Assembly: GCA_013003715.1 (NCBI GenBank)
Contig: JABDIN010000059.1
Span: 1-64,000 of the forward strand
DNA length: 64,000 nt
Origin: Desulfobacteraceae bacterium
GTDB lineage: Bacteria > Desulfobacterota > Desulfobacteria > Desulfobacterales > Desulfosarcinaceae
Direction: 5' to 3'
Shown one piece after another: positions 36,071 through 45,084 of this stretch. Numbering within the stretch: the first letter of the stretch is position 1; every line of letters starts with the position of its first letter. The position numbers and the translations under genes were made by a program. The notes under the pieces were generated by a model. It had not been told where the DNA came from. It saw only the letters and a program-made list of their open reading frames with translations, and did not search any database.

Positions 36071-36912
36071 GAGGCACCTCCCTGGTCCAGGATGTCTGAA
36101 ATCCTGTCGTGGTTTTCGATGACGGCGTTAAAAAGAATTTCAAGATCGATGCTTGACCCCTCCTGATCCATATTTTCGGAGACCACCAAATAACCGTCCA
36201 GAAGATTTTCAACGTATAGAGCGGTGTCCGGACTCGGGGGCAGGGTCCGTCGGTGGACGGCGAGATGGGTCGAGATGGCATCCATGGGATGATTGAAAAT
36301 GATGCGGCCGCTGTCAAGAATCACCACCGGGTCTATGAGATGTTCCAAATCCCTGGCCTGATGCGTTGAAATGATAAAGGTGCGATCCGGTGTCATGGCC
36401 GCAGCCAAGGCCTTTCTGAGCTGGCGTTTCGAAGGGATGTCCAGACCATTTGTGGGTTCGTCCAGCAACATCAACCGGCAGGTAGAGGCCAGGCCAAAGG
36501 CCAGGAGATATTTCTTTTTTTGTCCATAGGAGTATGCGTCCAGGCTTTGATCCGTATCCAATTCAAAATCCGCCATGTGTTGTAAATACAGCTCCCGGCT
36601 GAATAGCGGATAAAAAGGTGAGTGAAGTGATACGTAATCCGACGCCGTAACCGACGGCAGGTGGAACTCTTCAGGAAGGAGGATCACCTCCCTTAGAAAT
36701 TCCGGACGACGGTTACCGGGCACATACCCCATCACCTCCGCCCGGCCGTTTTGTGGAAAAAGAAGGCCGGCCATAATCTTCAACAATGTGGTTTTGCCGG
36801 CACCGTTTTTCCCCAGCAGACCGCAAATGTTGCCTGCCTCCAGGGTCAGATCCAACCGGGAGAAGAGGGCCTTCTGGGTATACCCGAAATTAAGGTTTTC
36901 GATGGTGATCAT
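36067..36912 (-). CDS. ABC transporter ATP-binding protein (YtrB-like)
   Basis: The 281-residue ATPase has Walker A GLLGKNGAGKTTLLK (about 33-47), a signature region AYSYGQKKKYLLAFGLA in which the canonical LSGGQ is degenerate (YSYGQ), and Walker B LMLLDEPTNGLD. The altered signature is typical of the CcmA/YtrB export group. It is the first gene of the operon, with a good sigma-70 promoter just upstream. Confidence 0.88.
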   Translation of the reverse strand: MITIENLNFGYTQKALFSRLDLTLEAGNICGLLGKNGAGKTTLLKIMAGLLFPQNGRAEVMGYVPGNRRPEFLREVILLPEEFHLPSVTASDYVSLHSPFYPLFSRELYLQHMADFELDTDQSLDAYSYGQKKKYLLAFGLASTCRLMLLDEPTNGLDIPSKRQLRKALAAAMTPDRTFIISTHQARDLEHLIDPVVILDSGRIIFNHPMDAISTHLAVHRRTLPPSPDTALYVENLLDGYLVVSENMDQEGSSIDLEILFNAVIENHDRISDILDQGGAS

Positions 36913-36944
36913 ATGTTGACTCCATTCTTAGTGTATTAGTTTTG

Positions 36945-36979
36945 TAGTGCACTATATCGGTAACGACTGGTGGTGTCAA
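36945..36979 (-). promoter_or_regulatory. Sigma-70 promoter and YtrA-type operator of the ABC operon
   Basis: On the minus strand TTGACA (36979-36974), a 17-base spacer and TATAGT (36956-36951) form a near-consensus promoter, starting about 40 bases upstream of the ATPase start codon. A perfect palindrome, TAGTGCACTA (36945-36954), overlaps the -10 element. That is where an autorepressing GntR protein would act. Confidence 0.6.
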
Positions 36980-37270
36980 GCAATTATGCGATTCATTTGT
37001 CAATACCTGCGCTTTGGGGATTCGGGAAGTTTTTTGCTGAGAAGCAGAGGGCAAAGCGGGTTGGGTGATTTTTCAGCAAGCGTGTGCAGTGTTTGAATGC
37101 TTTGGGAATCGTTGCTAAAAAACAGGGCTATAGAGATATGTTCATTTGCACGTGCGGATTCTGGCCTCATGTAAATACCGCCGGAATACATGAGGCCAGA
37201 ATCATGCAACACGTCCCCAGAAAAACCTCGATATTTACAGGCCCGCAATTGGGATATCTGGTGATCCATT

Positions 37271-37582
37271 TCAAAAAAATGGGTATCCGACAAGACCCGG
37301 ACCTAAACCGCCAGGGACAATGGCCCAGGGATACAAGACCGCCAAAGGGGCCGAGGCGCAAAGGGAAAGCACCGTGAGAAGGCGATATTCCAAATTCCGA
37401 CGATTCGATATCATGGCTGCCACTGCGAAACAGACCGGCATCAGCACCGCCATGACAAGGGGTAAGATTCGCCCGGGTGAGACGGTCAGAAAATGGAGTG
37501 CCTCAATATCTATGGTCGTCGAAACCAAATGCCCGGCAGCGAATAACAGCGGTAATAACATGAGGATTCGTATATTCTGCAT
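37271..37582 (-). CDS. Small hypothetical membrane protein
   Basis: The 103-residue product is not recognised. It has about four hydrophobic stretches (ILMLLPLLFAAGHLV, ILPLVMAVLMPVCFAVAAMI, LLTVLSLCASAPLAVLY) and ends shortly after a Gly/Pro-rich turn. The ATG at 37582 follows AGGAAA at suitable distance; the frame extends upstream without coding character. The 358 bases between the ABC operon and this gene otherwise hold only the ABC promoter and a short inverted repeat near 37160-37200 (TGAGGCCAGAATC appears as repeat copies on both strands). It could be a DUF-type four-helix membrane protein. Confidence 0.5.
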   Translation of the reverse strand: MQNIRILMLLPLLFAAGHLVSTTIDIEALHFLTVSPGRILPLVMAVLMPVCFAVAAMISNRRNLEYRLLTVLSLCASAPLAVLYPWAIVPGGLGPGLVGYPFF

Positions 37583-37733
37583 TAGGTTTTTTCCTGTCCG
37601 GCAAGTGCTGGCCTTAATCACACGGTTAATTCTAATTGCCGAACCCACTACCCGACGACTTCTGTTGTCAACACCGTGTAGAAGCCATCTCAATAAGGCT
37701 TGTCGTCAAAGCCGTCCGGATGGCTGATTCTTG

Positions 37734-38246
37734 TTACGCGAGCGATTTTTCAGCGGTCCGTCGGTTTTGTTTTTGGCGTAATTTTTCAACCATCGTCCAC
37801 CTCGCCGCTGTCTCCAATTTTTTATTCAGGTGATAGGTTAACGCCAAGGAAATGCAGTTTTTTAATTCTTCCACGGGGATCTCGTCATCCATATAGAAAA
37901 GGATGCTCCGGTTTCCGCCATATTTAAATTCCCGTGGATATCTTTCTCTGAATGCATCCACCAGATTCGCCGTACATTTAAAATACATGGCATAGTGTTC
38001 TTCCTGCGTTTTTTTCCAATCCACCCGTATGGTGCTTCCGCTTTTGGTCTTTGGTGTCAAATAGCTGGGTTCCCCCCATTTAAGTGTCTCCTCTATTACT
38101 CCAACGCCTTCCGTGGCCGCTGCCGTGTCCAATATCAACTGACGGAGAAACATTAGTTTCGCCTTTATTTTCCGGGGATAAGACGCGAAAACAGCGGCAA
38201 CTTCCGGATTGCTTATCTTCTTTGAAGGACAGTACTTTTTCATCAT
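37734..38246 (-). CDS. DUF1801 family protein
   Basis: This 170-residue protein matches DUF1801 (YdhG-like): LRQLILDTAAATEGVGVIEETLKWGEPSYLTPKTKSGSTIRVDW and FKCTANLVDAFRERYP are characteristic. The fold is frataxin-like in related proteins; function here is unknown. The ATG at 38246 has GAGGA five bases upstream; the TTG at 38261 is less likely. No functional link to neighbours is evident. Confidence 0.82.
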   Translation of the reverse strand: MMKKYCPSKKISNPEVAAVFASYPRKIKAKLMFLRQLILDTAAATEGVGVIEETLKWGEPSYLTPKTKSGSTIRVDWKKTQEEHYAMYFKCTANLVDAFRERYPREFKYGGNRSILFYMDDEIPVEELKNCISLALTYHLNKKLETAARWTMVEKLRQKQNRRTAEKSLA

Positions 38247-38693
38247 TCTCTTCCTCGTCAAACATCAAAGGATCTGAAAAATTTCTCATCTGAAGATGTG
38301 GGCAAAACAGGCTGCCTGCCAGGTAACATATGGGCTATATGGCAAATGGTCAACGGTCCTGTGCTTTTCACCTGGGATAATGGCCTTGAAACCATGGCGG
38401 TGATCCTCACGCCGAAGACAGTCAATTGAATCCTTCAAAAACTGCGACCGTAAAACCGCCGTAATACATGATATATCCTAACCGCGTTCGCAAATAAAAC
38501 TTATGTGTGTGCACAGGTATGCGTATCATTCGGCATGTGCGAATAAAAGAAGGGTATAGAAATGCAGATTGCCGAAAAATCGGTCGGAAAACAATTTTTG
38601 ATTTCACCGGGGCAAATTAAAAAACTGAAATGAAACACCCTAAAGCAAGCTGCGGGGAATATTCGGCCGCAAGGGATTCCATTTGATGCCGAT

Positions 38694-39089
38694 TGTGCCA
38701 TGTGAATTGAGGGAGATGAGCGGATAAAGATCAAAAATAAGCCACTGCAAGATAATGAACGCGTGTTTTGTACGTGAACTTGAACTCAACGCAACGTGAT
38801 CGATCCGGGCAATTGGAGGAGTAGAGGTAACCGTCTCAGCACTGGTCTAAGGGAGATGGAATATGTAATAACGGGCGCTCAACAATAACGGTGTATCTTG
38901 CAGTGACTTATTTTCTTGGGTGGAAAGACTGCAAATGCGGTGCCAAGCTATTCATGCTTTCGAAAAACTTTTCATGTAACTGTAAATACAATCAATTTCA
39001 ATTTGCCTGCGAGGGACCCAATATTGATTAAAATGGCGGTTGGCCCAAATTGAATAGGGCAATATAAACCTATCGGGTCATTTTGACCT
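38694..39089 (+). repeat. MITE-like repeat, left copy
   Basis: About 396 bp are repeated in the same orientation at 40882-41269. The best conserved core carries terminal inverted repeats of 21 bp: 38734-38754 and 38894-38914 (AAAATAAGCCACTGCAAGATA against TATCTTGCAGTGACTTATTTT, one mismatch), giving a 181-bp element. The outer end carries the palindrome GGTCA-TTT-TGACC. No transposase or coding capacity is visible. The region 38262-38693 contains nothing else I recognise. Confidence 0.7.
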
Positions 39090-39196
39090 TATTCTTGCAT
39101 CATTCCCGAATGCCCCCTTTTCGGAAAAAAACGATCCCGGTATTTATTAATCAGGGTCAATTTCCAGCGCTGAACCAGGTCTTCCGAATTCCGCAT

Positions 39197-40588
39197 TCAG
39201 CGTCCAACAACCGAGATGAAACAGCCACCACCACCGCCACCACTTCCACTATCACTCCCGCTGTTTCCGATGGTTCCGCTGTTCGCACTTGTATATTCGT
39301 CCGCACCAATGTCCCGGGCAGAACCTATGGGTCGGGTCTGTCCGTCGAAGTCATCATCACAAAGCCCGGGTGCCACTACCACCCCTTTATCTATGGCCAC
39401 ACCGGCGGTGTCCAGGAGATGCAGATCACCATCGGTTCCGCTGGAAAACAGGGACAATGGTTGATTGGTGAGATTTCCTGCCAGACTGGCCGAGCCACCG
39501 CGATCCATAAACTCATGGGAGAGCAGATTGTTGGTCAACTCGACATCGGCATTCGAGAACCGCCATTCAACGGCTGCAAATGGGGGGCCGGCAAAGGCGA
39601 TCGTATTATGAATCGCCAGGGCGCCACAGGCCTGAGTTAAGGCGATCCCACCGTCTATGCCGTATTCCGAATCGATAAGCGCCGTGCGGCTCGCAAAAAT
39701 GGCGTTGTTTCGGATGACACCGTCGTAATGGTCGACATAGCCACTGGCACCGGGACATGGATTGTCGGTATACGTTCGCCCCGTGCCGTTTTCATTGAGC
39801 CCGAAACCAATGCCCCGGGCATTATCGATCAATGCATTTCGCTCCACCACGGTATCCCGACTGCCGCTCCAGAAGTGAACGCCATGTTCGGAAAGCCCTT
39901 CCGGGCACCAGAAACCCCTGATGGTATTGTCCCTGATCACCCACCCCCTGCTTTGATGGCTATCCACACCGCCCGTATAGCAACTGCCGTTTATCTCCCA
40001 AACACGGGCCCTTCCCGCATCGGTGAGTTCGATGGTCGAGCAGGCAAGGATACCGTTGTCGGTAAAATTGACCGCGGCCACATGGGGATTTATTTTAACG
40101 GCCTGTTGACCCGGATCGATAATATGGACATTGTAGATGAGCGTGTTGAGTGTATCGCCGCCATCCGTCGAAACAACATGGATGGGGTGGGTTCCGGCGC
40201 GCTTGATCGTCACATCGGCGATGGTCACGTCGGAGGCAGCAACGGTGATTATCTCCGTGCCCAGGTAATTGTCATCCAGAATGACATCTTGTCGATTGCC
40301 GCTGGCCGATCGCAGCGTCACAGAGGGTGTGGTGAACCATAAACTGTAACCATGTTGCCCTAAATTGTAAGTGCCATCACCGATGAGGATGGTGGTTCCG
40401 GCTTCAGCGGTGTTCACCGCATTAAAAATTTCCGCCTCGGAAGAAGTGTTTATGATGGTACCCTCCGGCGCCGGCAGAGGTGGACATGCGCCACTACTAT
40501 CGCCCAATGCACAAACGGTTGATAGTGCCAATATGGTGGGAATCAAGAATAGGGATAAGATAATATGGTCCTTATGTTTAACAGTCAT
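39197..40588 (-). CDS. Secreted parallel beta-helix protein with truncated CFI-box-like C-terminus
   Basis: The 463-residue protein has a signal peptide (about 1-30, LSLFLIPTILALSTVCALG) followed by right-handed parallel beta-helix repeats with many N/D-rich turns (VTIADVTIKRAGTHPIHVV, GWVIRDNTIRGFW, VERNALIDNARGIGF), as in pectate-lyase-like and NosD-like proteins. No catalytic site can be assigned. It ends in a Ser/Gly-rich linker and GGGGGGCFISVVGR. Many Desulfobacterota surface proteins end in a longer CFI-box domain (GGGCFIATAAYGS...). Here the motif breaks off after CFIS and the downstream frame does not restore it. The gene sits exactly between two MITE-like direct repeats. Confidence 0.75.
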   Translation of the reverse strand: MTVKHKDHIILSLFLIPTILALSTVCALGDSSGACPPLPAPEGTIINTSSEAEIFNAVNTAEAGTTILIGDGTYNLGQHGYSLWFTTPSVTLRSASGNRQDVILDDNYLGTEIITVAASDVTIADVTIKRAGTHPIHVVSTDGGDTLNTLIYNVHIIDPGQQAVKINPHVAAVNFTDNGILACSTIELTDAGRARVWEINGSCYTGGVDSHQSRGWVIRDNTIRGFWCPEGLSEHGVHFWSGSRDTVVERNALIDNARGIGFGLNENGTGRTYTDNPCPGASGYVDHYDGVIRNNAIFASRTALIDSEYGIDGGIALTQACGALAIHNTIAFAGPPFAAVEWRFSNADVELTNNLLSHEFMDRGGSASLAGNLTNQPLSLFSSGTDGDLHLLDTAGVAIDKGVVVAPGLCDDDFDGQTRPIGSARDIGADEYTSANSGTIGNSGSDSGSGGGGGGCFISVVGR

Positions 40589-40881
40589 GACAACCTCCGG
40601 TTATAACGTTCACACAGCAAATGGAATGGCAGAGCCGTTCCATCCTGGCGTTGGCCAATACACTCAAGGTCAGTAACAATTGGGAATGAACACATACCTA
40701 CCAAAAGCAATACCCATACCGCAATTCAACTTGATTTATGACTGTCTGTCAATTTGGCAATTATGATGACGATTTGTGGTCCGGTCGGGAGCAAAAAAGG
40801 CTATCTCGTGTGGAGACAATGCCTGAAATGGCCGTGATGGTTTCATCCGCTACGTTGTTGCGGGCTGAACATGCCTTTTTA

Positions 40882-41269
40882 TGTGCCATGGGAAATGAGG
40901 GAGGCGGGCGGATAAACATCAGAAATAGGTCACTGCAAGATAATGAACGTGTGTTTTGAATATGAACTCAACGCAACGTGATCGATCCGGACAATTGGAG
41001 GAGTAGAGGTAACCGTCTCAGCACTGGTCTAAAGGAGATACAATGTATTATAACGGGCGCTCAGCAATAACGGGGTATCTTGCAGTGACTTATTTTCCTG
41101 TCTGAGGGGACTGCAAGCACGATGCCAAGCATCCGCTGTCCCTGGCCAACATTTTAACTATTCGGAAATATTAAATATTTTAATTTCTCAAAAAGGGGCC
41201 TTCATTAATTCAAATGGCAAGTGGCTCAAATTGAATAGGGCAACACAACCCGGTCGGATCATTTTGACC
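40882..41269 (+). repeat. MITE-like repeat, right copy
   Basis: This is the direct-repeat partner of 38694-39089. The core is bounded by inverted repeats at 40922-40942 and 41076-41096 (two mismatches), giving 175 bp. Long blocks are identical to the left copy (for example CACTGCAAGATAATGAACG and GTAGAGGTAACCGTCTCAGC), while the outer 150 bases are more diverged. It lies upstream of the beta-helix gene. The rest of 40589-41398 shows no gene. Confidence 0.7.
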
Positions 41270-41398
41270 CGATTAATAGTTATATCCGGATCGGATCCAA
41301 AACAAGACCTTTAGCCAATCCGGGTCACGGTCCGCACCTCTTTTGCATGCCCTCAGCGGTTGGCAGGATACGTTAAAATCGAATCCCCACCAGGTCAT

Positions 41399-43816
41399 TC
41401 AGGTGGCGGCAACCACCTGCCGTCGCCGGCCATAGGCAAGGCTCAACAATGCCGGGATCAGCAGAAAATCGGCCACCAGTGCGAAAATCACGGCAGATCC
41501 GGTTAACAATCCGAACCGGATATTGCTGACGAGATAGGAAGTCGTATACACGAAAAAACCACCACACAGCACCATGCTGGTAATCAACAACGCGCGTCCG
41601 GTGGTATGCAGGGTTTCGCGTACGGCCGTTTCCACACACCCCGTGTCATCGAACGCTGCCCGGAAATGGTGCAGGAAATGAATGGTGTCGTCCACCACGA
41701 GGCCCAACACGATGGAGCCGATCAGAATGGTGGCCATGTCCAGGGGAATGGCAACCGCACCCATTATGCCGAAAACGCAAATAATAGGCCCCAGGTTGGC
41801 AACCATACTCATCAGGCCGATCCGTAACCTTCCGATCAATATCACCATTAACAGGGTGATGACCAGGATGGCAAAGGTATAGCTCTTCACCAGGCTGGTG
41901 ATGAAGTTTTTTGTGATTTTCACAAACAATGCCATATGTCCGGTGAGTGTCGCGGTTTCAGTGGGGAATTGCCGGTCGAGATAATCCACGACTTTTCGCA
42001 CATAATCTTTATAAATCACTGAATCCGCCCATGGCGCCAGGATCGACAACCGGCCGGTCCGGTAGTTGCTGTCCGTGACTTCAGTCAAGTCCTCACTGCC
42101 CGACAACTCGAACAGCAGCAACTCCTGGGCGATAAGTTCGCGGGAACCGGGAAGTGCATAAGCGCTGTCGTCATCCGCATTCAAGGCGCGGTGGGTCTCT
42201 TTCAGGAGATCGGTGATGGACCAGGCCTTAGCTGCGGCAATCCCCTGCTCCCGGATGGTCGGGATATAAGACACGGCCTCATCCATGCGCTTCAGAATGT
42301 CCGGATCCTGGAGACCGTTCTCCCGGCCGGTGTCCACCAATACTTCAAGCATGACCGTACCACCATTGACATGGTTCAACATTTGTGTGGCCGTACGAAT
42401 GGGCGCCTGTTCGGGAAACCACTCCATGGCATTGTGGGATATACGGACGGAAAGCGCATGGTAACCCGCAGTAATGAGGATGACGGCGGCGACCGAAGAC
42501 ACCATAATGGGGCGTCGGGTGCTTACGGCGGCCAATTGATTGAACAAACGGTCCATAAACGGCAAGGTCTTCTCATGGGCAACCGATTTTTGTTTCACCG
42601 GGAATACGGCAATCAATGCCGGCAACATGATGATGGTGTAAAAAAAGGCGAGCATCACGCCCACAGGCGCCACATAACCCAATTGTGCAATGGCGGCAAT
42701 ATCGGCCCAGACAAACGAAATAAGGCCGAGGGCTGTGGTCATGCTGGTCATCAATACCGGCAGGCCTGCGCTACCCGCGGCCCGGACGATGGCTTGTTTT
42801 TTATCCATCCCCTTATTCAAATTACGGTAAAACAGGGTCAGGATATGCACACTGTCCGCGATACCGACCACGATCAGAAATGTAGGCAGAATCTGAATCA
42901 CGTTGGTAATGGCGATATCCGCCAGGGCCATTATGCCCAGGCATGAAATGAGTGAAAAAAACACGGTCATCAGCGGATAGATGACACCCGATGTCCGACG
43001 AAAAAGGAGGATCAGGAACAGTATAATGATCAAAAAGGAAAGCGGAACCATCAGACCCAGATCCTTCTCGATGGCCTTCTGAATCTCAGCCACGAATACC
43101 GGGGTTCCGCTGTAGTGGAACTCAATACCGCGGTCCTGGTATCTCTCGGTGACGGCGTATACGGCAGCAGCGATTTCCATATTCTGGGCATTGCTCAGAT
43201 AATTCTTCTGGTGTGGGATCGATGATTGAACAGGATCATCAAATGCTGCCAGCACCTCGTCTTCGGCGGTATCAATTATCGCCTGGGCACGCACCAGGAT
43301 ACTGGCCAGAGTGCGGTCACGGGAAACAAGCAGATTTTCGTACATGGGGTAACGGTTTACCAGAGACATCATCTGCTGCACGGCCTCATGAGTTGCCGGG
43401 GGTTCCGCCATTAAATCTTCGACCAAGAGGGTGTCTCCTTCGGCACGGACGACTCTACCGTTCACCAACGCATCGATGTCGTCGAGATACGGGATATTCT
43501 CCTTCAGGTCATAGAACAATGCGGACAGGGTCGCAAAGAAATCCGGTGTCATGCCGGATGCCGGTTTCAGGGCAATGATAAACAGATCATCCTGGCCGAA
43601 CCTGTCCCGGAAATCATTGTAGGCCACCAGCTCCGGATCATCTTCATGGAAAAAGCTTTCATCCCGGGTATCGATCCGGATATCCGGGACCTGAACGGCA
43701 AGCCCGGCCGTCATCAGCACCATGATGGCCAGTGAAGCCCATTTCCATTGATAAACCAGGTCCGTGAACCGTTCAAAACAAGATTCAATTCTCCTGTGAA
43801 TTTGAGCCATTTTCAT
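41399..43816 (-). CDS. MMPL/RND-superfamily exporter (HAE3-like)
   Basis: This 805-residue membrane protein has two repeats of one transmembrane helix, a large periplasmic loop and five further helices. The sterol-sensing-like blocks are VVGIADSVHILTLFYR and LGLVVDDTIHFLHHFRAAF. The paired motifs GIADSVH and LVVDDTIH contain the acidic residues expected for proton coupling. Members export hydrophobic compounds or lipids. It is 4 bases downstream of a TetR-family regulator gene, which probably controls it. No adaptor or outer-membrane channel gene is adjacent. Confidence 0.88.
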   Translation of the reverse strand: MKMAQIHRRIESCFERFTDLVYQWKWASLAIMVLMTAGLAVQVPDIRIDTRDESFFHEDDPELVAYNDFRDRFGQDDLFIIALKPASGMTPDFFATLSALFYDLKENIPYLDDIDALVNGRVVRAEGDTLLVEDLMAEPPATHEAVQQMMSLVNRYPMYENLLVSRDRTLASILVRAQAIIDTAEDEVLAAFDDPVQSSIPHQKNYLSNAQNMEIAAAVYAVTERYQDRGIEFHYSGTPVFVAEIQKAIEKDLGLMVPLSFLIIILFLILLFRRTSGVIYPLMTVFFSLISCLGIMALADIAITNVIQILPTFLIVVGIADSVHILTLFYRNLNKGMDKKQAIVRAAGSAGLPVLMTSMTTALGLISFVWADIAAIAQLGYVAPVGVMLAFFYTIIMLPALIAVFPVKQKSVAHEKTLPFMDRLFNQLAAVSTRRPIMVSSVAAVILITAGYHALSVRISHNAMEWFPEQAPIRTATQMLNHVNGGTVMLEVLVDTGRENGLQDPDILKRMDEAVSYIPTIREQGIAAAKAWSITDLLKETHRALNADDDSAYALPGSRELIAQELLLFELSGSEDLTEVTDSNYRTGRLSILAPWADSVIYKDYVRKVVDYLDRQFPTETATLTGHMALFVKITKNFITSLVKSYTFAILVITLLMVILIGRLRIGLMSMVANLGPIICVFGIMGAVAIPLDMATILIGSIVLGLVVDDTIHFLHHFRAAFDDTGCVETAVRETLHTTGRALLITSMVLCGGFFVYTTSYLVSNIRFGLLTGSAVIFALVADFLLIPALLSLAYGRRRQVVAAT

Positions 43817-43820
43817 CCTT

Positions 43821-44429
43821 TTACCCGAGTTGCGGTTCTATCCCGGCAAGAAATTGTTGCGTTATTTTCGCAAGATGCGCCGCCGCCGCCGCCGGGGTCA
43901 TTTCCGGGTCCCGAATGAAACGGATGAGCATCATGAAATAAAAAGCCCCGAGGGACTCCGCCGCCACCAGCGATTCAAGCCGGCTGTCAATGTTTCCCGC
44001 GGCCTGTTCATCGCGGACAATGGTGCTTAAGAACCTTAAAAACCGATCCATCTGTTCTTTAATGTGCGGACTGTCGGCGTCTGTTTCAAAGGTGGTGCTT
44101 CGAAGCAATTCACGATATAAATTTCGGTTTGTGTCGTAGAACCGGAACATGGCGCCCCAGATATGCATCAATCGATCAAGCAAGGGCCGGTCCTCCGGCA
44201 ATCCTGCAATAGCATGCATTATCGTATGTTCGATATCTTCATGAAGGGCGGCTTCGATCAATCCGGTTTTGGTCTTGAAATGCACCACCACGGATGCCGG
44301 GGACACACCGGCCTCAGCAGCCACGCTTCGCATGGTGCATTTTACAATGCCATTTTCCAATAGTATTTTTTTTGCCGAAGCCAGTATTATCTCACTGGTT
44401 TCAGCCTTGGTGGTTTCGCGTCGGTTCAC
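43821..44429 (-). CDS. TetR/AcrR family transcriptional regulator
   Basis: This 202-residue protein has a TetR-type helix-turn-helix (ILASAKKILLENGIVKCTMRSVAAEAGVSPASVVVHFKTK) and a helical ligand domain. The frame is open to 44492 with a TTG lacking a proper ribosome-binding site. The GTG at 44429 is preceded by GAGG at suitable distance and gives the usual short arm before the DNA-binding domain. It is directly upstream of the MMPL exporter gene and probably represses it. Two palindromes at 44565-44595 are candidate operators. Confidence 0.85.
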   Translation of the reverse strand: MNRRETTKAETSEIILASAKKILLENGIVKCTMRSVAAEAGVSPASVVVHFKTKTGLIEAALHEDIEHTIMHAIAGLPEDRPLLDRLMHIWGAMFRFYDTNRNLYRELLRSTTFETDADSPHIKEQMDRFLRFLSTIVRDEQAAGNIDSRLESLVAAESLGAFYFMMLIRFIRDPEMTPAAAAAHLAKITQQFLAGIEPQLG

Positions 44430-44564
44430 CAGGCCCTCACTGTACGTGTTTTTTTGATAAACGTGTTTAAAGCCTGAACGAAAAATTGTCAACCTTCATA
44501 AACGCTTTGGCCAGGGCGATCTCATCTAAAAATGAGGAGTTGACATGAAAAGAGCTGCATATTA

Positions 44565-44595
44565 ATGAACTCGTTCATAAATTAAACATGTTTAA
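44565..44595. promoter_or_regulatory. Tandem palindromes, candidate TetR operators
   Basis: Two inverted repeats lie side by side: ATGAAC-TC-GTTCAT (44565-44578) and the perfect 14-bp palindrome TTAAACATGTTTAA (44582-44595). They lie between the TetR start (44429, leftward) and the damaged redox gene (44618, rightward), where a regulator could control both directions. Confidence 0.5.
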
Positions 44596-44617
44596 TAAAA
44601 CGTGGAGGGAGAGCGAC

Positions 44618-44933
44618 ATGGAAAACAAATACCTTGTGGAGCCTGATGCTGATAAAGGATCGAGTGGGAAATTCAGCGGGGCGCAATGTTTATTTTGATT
44701 GGTATTTACTGATATTGGCGTTGCTTTTAGGCATTACCGGGATGCTCACCCAGATAGTCCGCCTTGCCGACTGGCCGACGACGGCGCTCTTGATGTACTT
44801 TTTCCATCTTGTTCTGGCGTTCAACCTGATCGCCTTTCTTCCCTACTCCAAATTGGCCCACATCGTTTATCGTACCATGGCCGTGACATACAGCACCTAT
44901 GCTAAACATAACGACCGGAAAAACGCCGATTGA
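44618..44933 (+). pseudogene. Internally deleted redox membrane protein gene (QmoC/TmcC-like remnant)
   Basis: An ATG at 44618 with a strong ribosome-binding site (GGAGGGAG) starts MENKYLVEPDAD, the N-terminus of HdrC-like iron-sulfur proteins fused to a NarI-like membrane domain. This frame ends after 26 residues. The overlapping frame from about 44670 to 44933 encodes the C-terminal membrane end of such a protein (DWYLLILALLLGITGMLTQ, FHLVLAFNLIAFLPYSKLAHIVYRT). The two cysteine-rich cluster motifs and most of the membrane domain are missing. This points to a large internal, frame-disrupting deletion. The identification as QmoC/TmcC-type is from the terminal motifs only. Confidence 0.6.
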
Positions 44934-44985
44934 CGAACTGAATTTCACACTTATTTTTAGACCGCATTGAACAATTGTTATATTC

Positions 44986-45003
44986 CTAACAATTCTCTAA
45001 CAA
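44986..45003. promoter_or_regulatory. Pho-box-like direct repeat upstream of the phosphate transporter
   Basis: CTAACAA-TTCT-CTAACAA repeats with an 11-base period, the spacing of PhoB half-sites (7-bp repeats separated by 4). It lies about 240 bases upstream of the PiT start codon. The sequence differs from the enterobacterial CTGTCAT consensus. Confidence 0.45.
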
Positions 45004-45084
45004 TAGACCATTATAAGGGCGACACTGAAAAGCGATGCCCGGCTGATGCTCCGGCGGATAAATATGTAAGATTCATGTTTCTGG

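Noticed and set aside
37000-37293. Small open frame of 97 codons upstream of the hypothetical membrane protein gene
   Set aside because: No family resemblance, no ribosome-binding site and overlapping frames on both strands of similar length.
41043-41105. Twenty-codon open frame with a good ribosome-binding site inside the right repeat copy
   Set aside because: The left copy has no corresponding start or intact frame, so conservation does not support a peptide gene.
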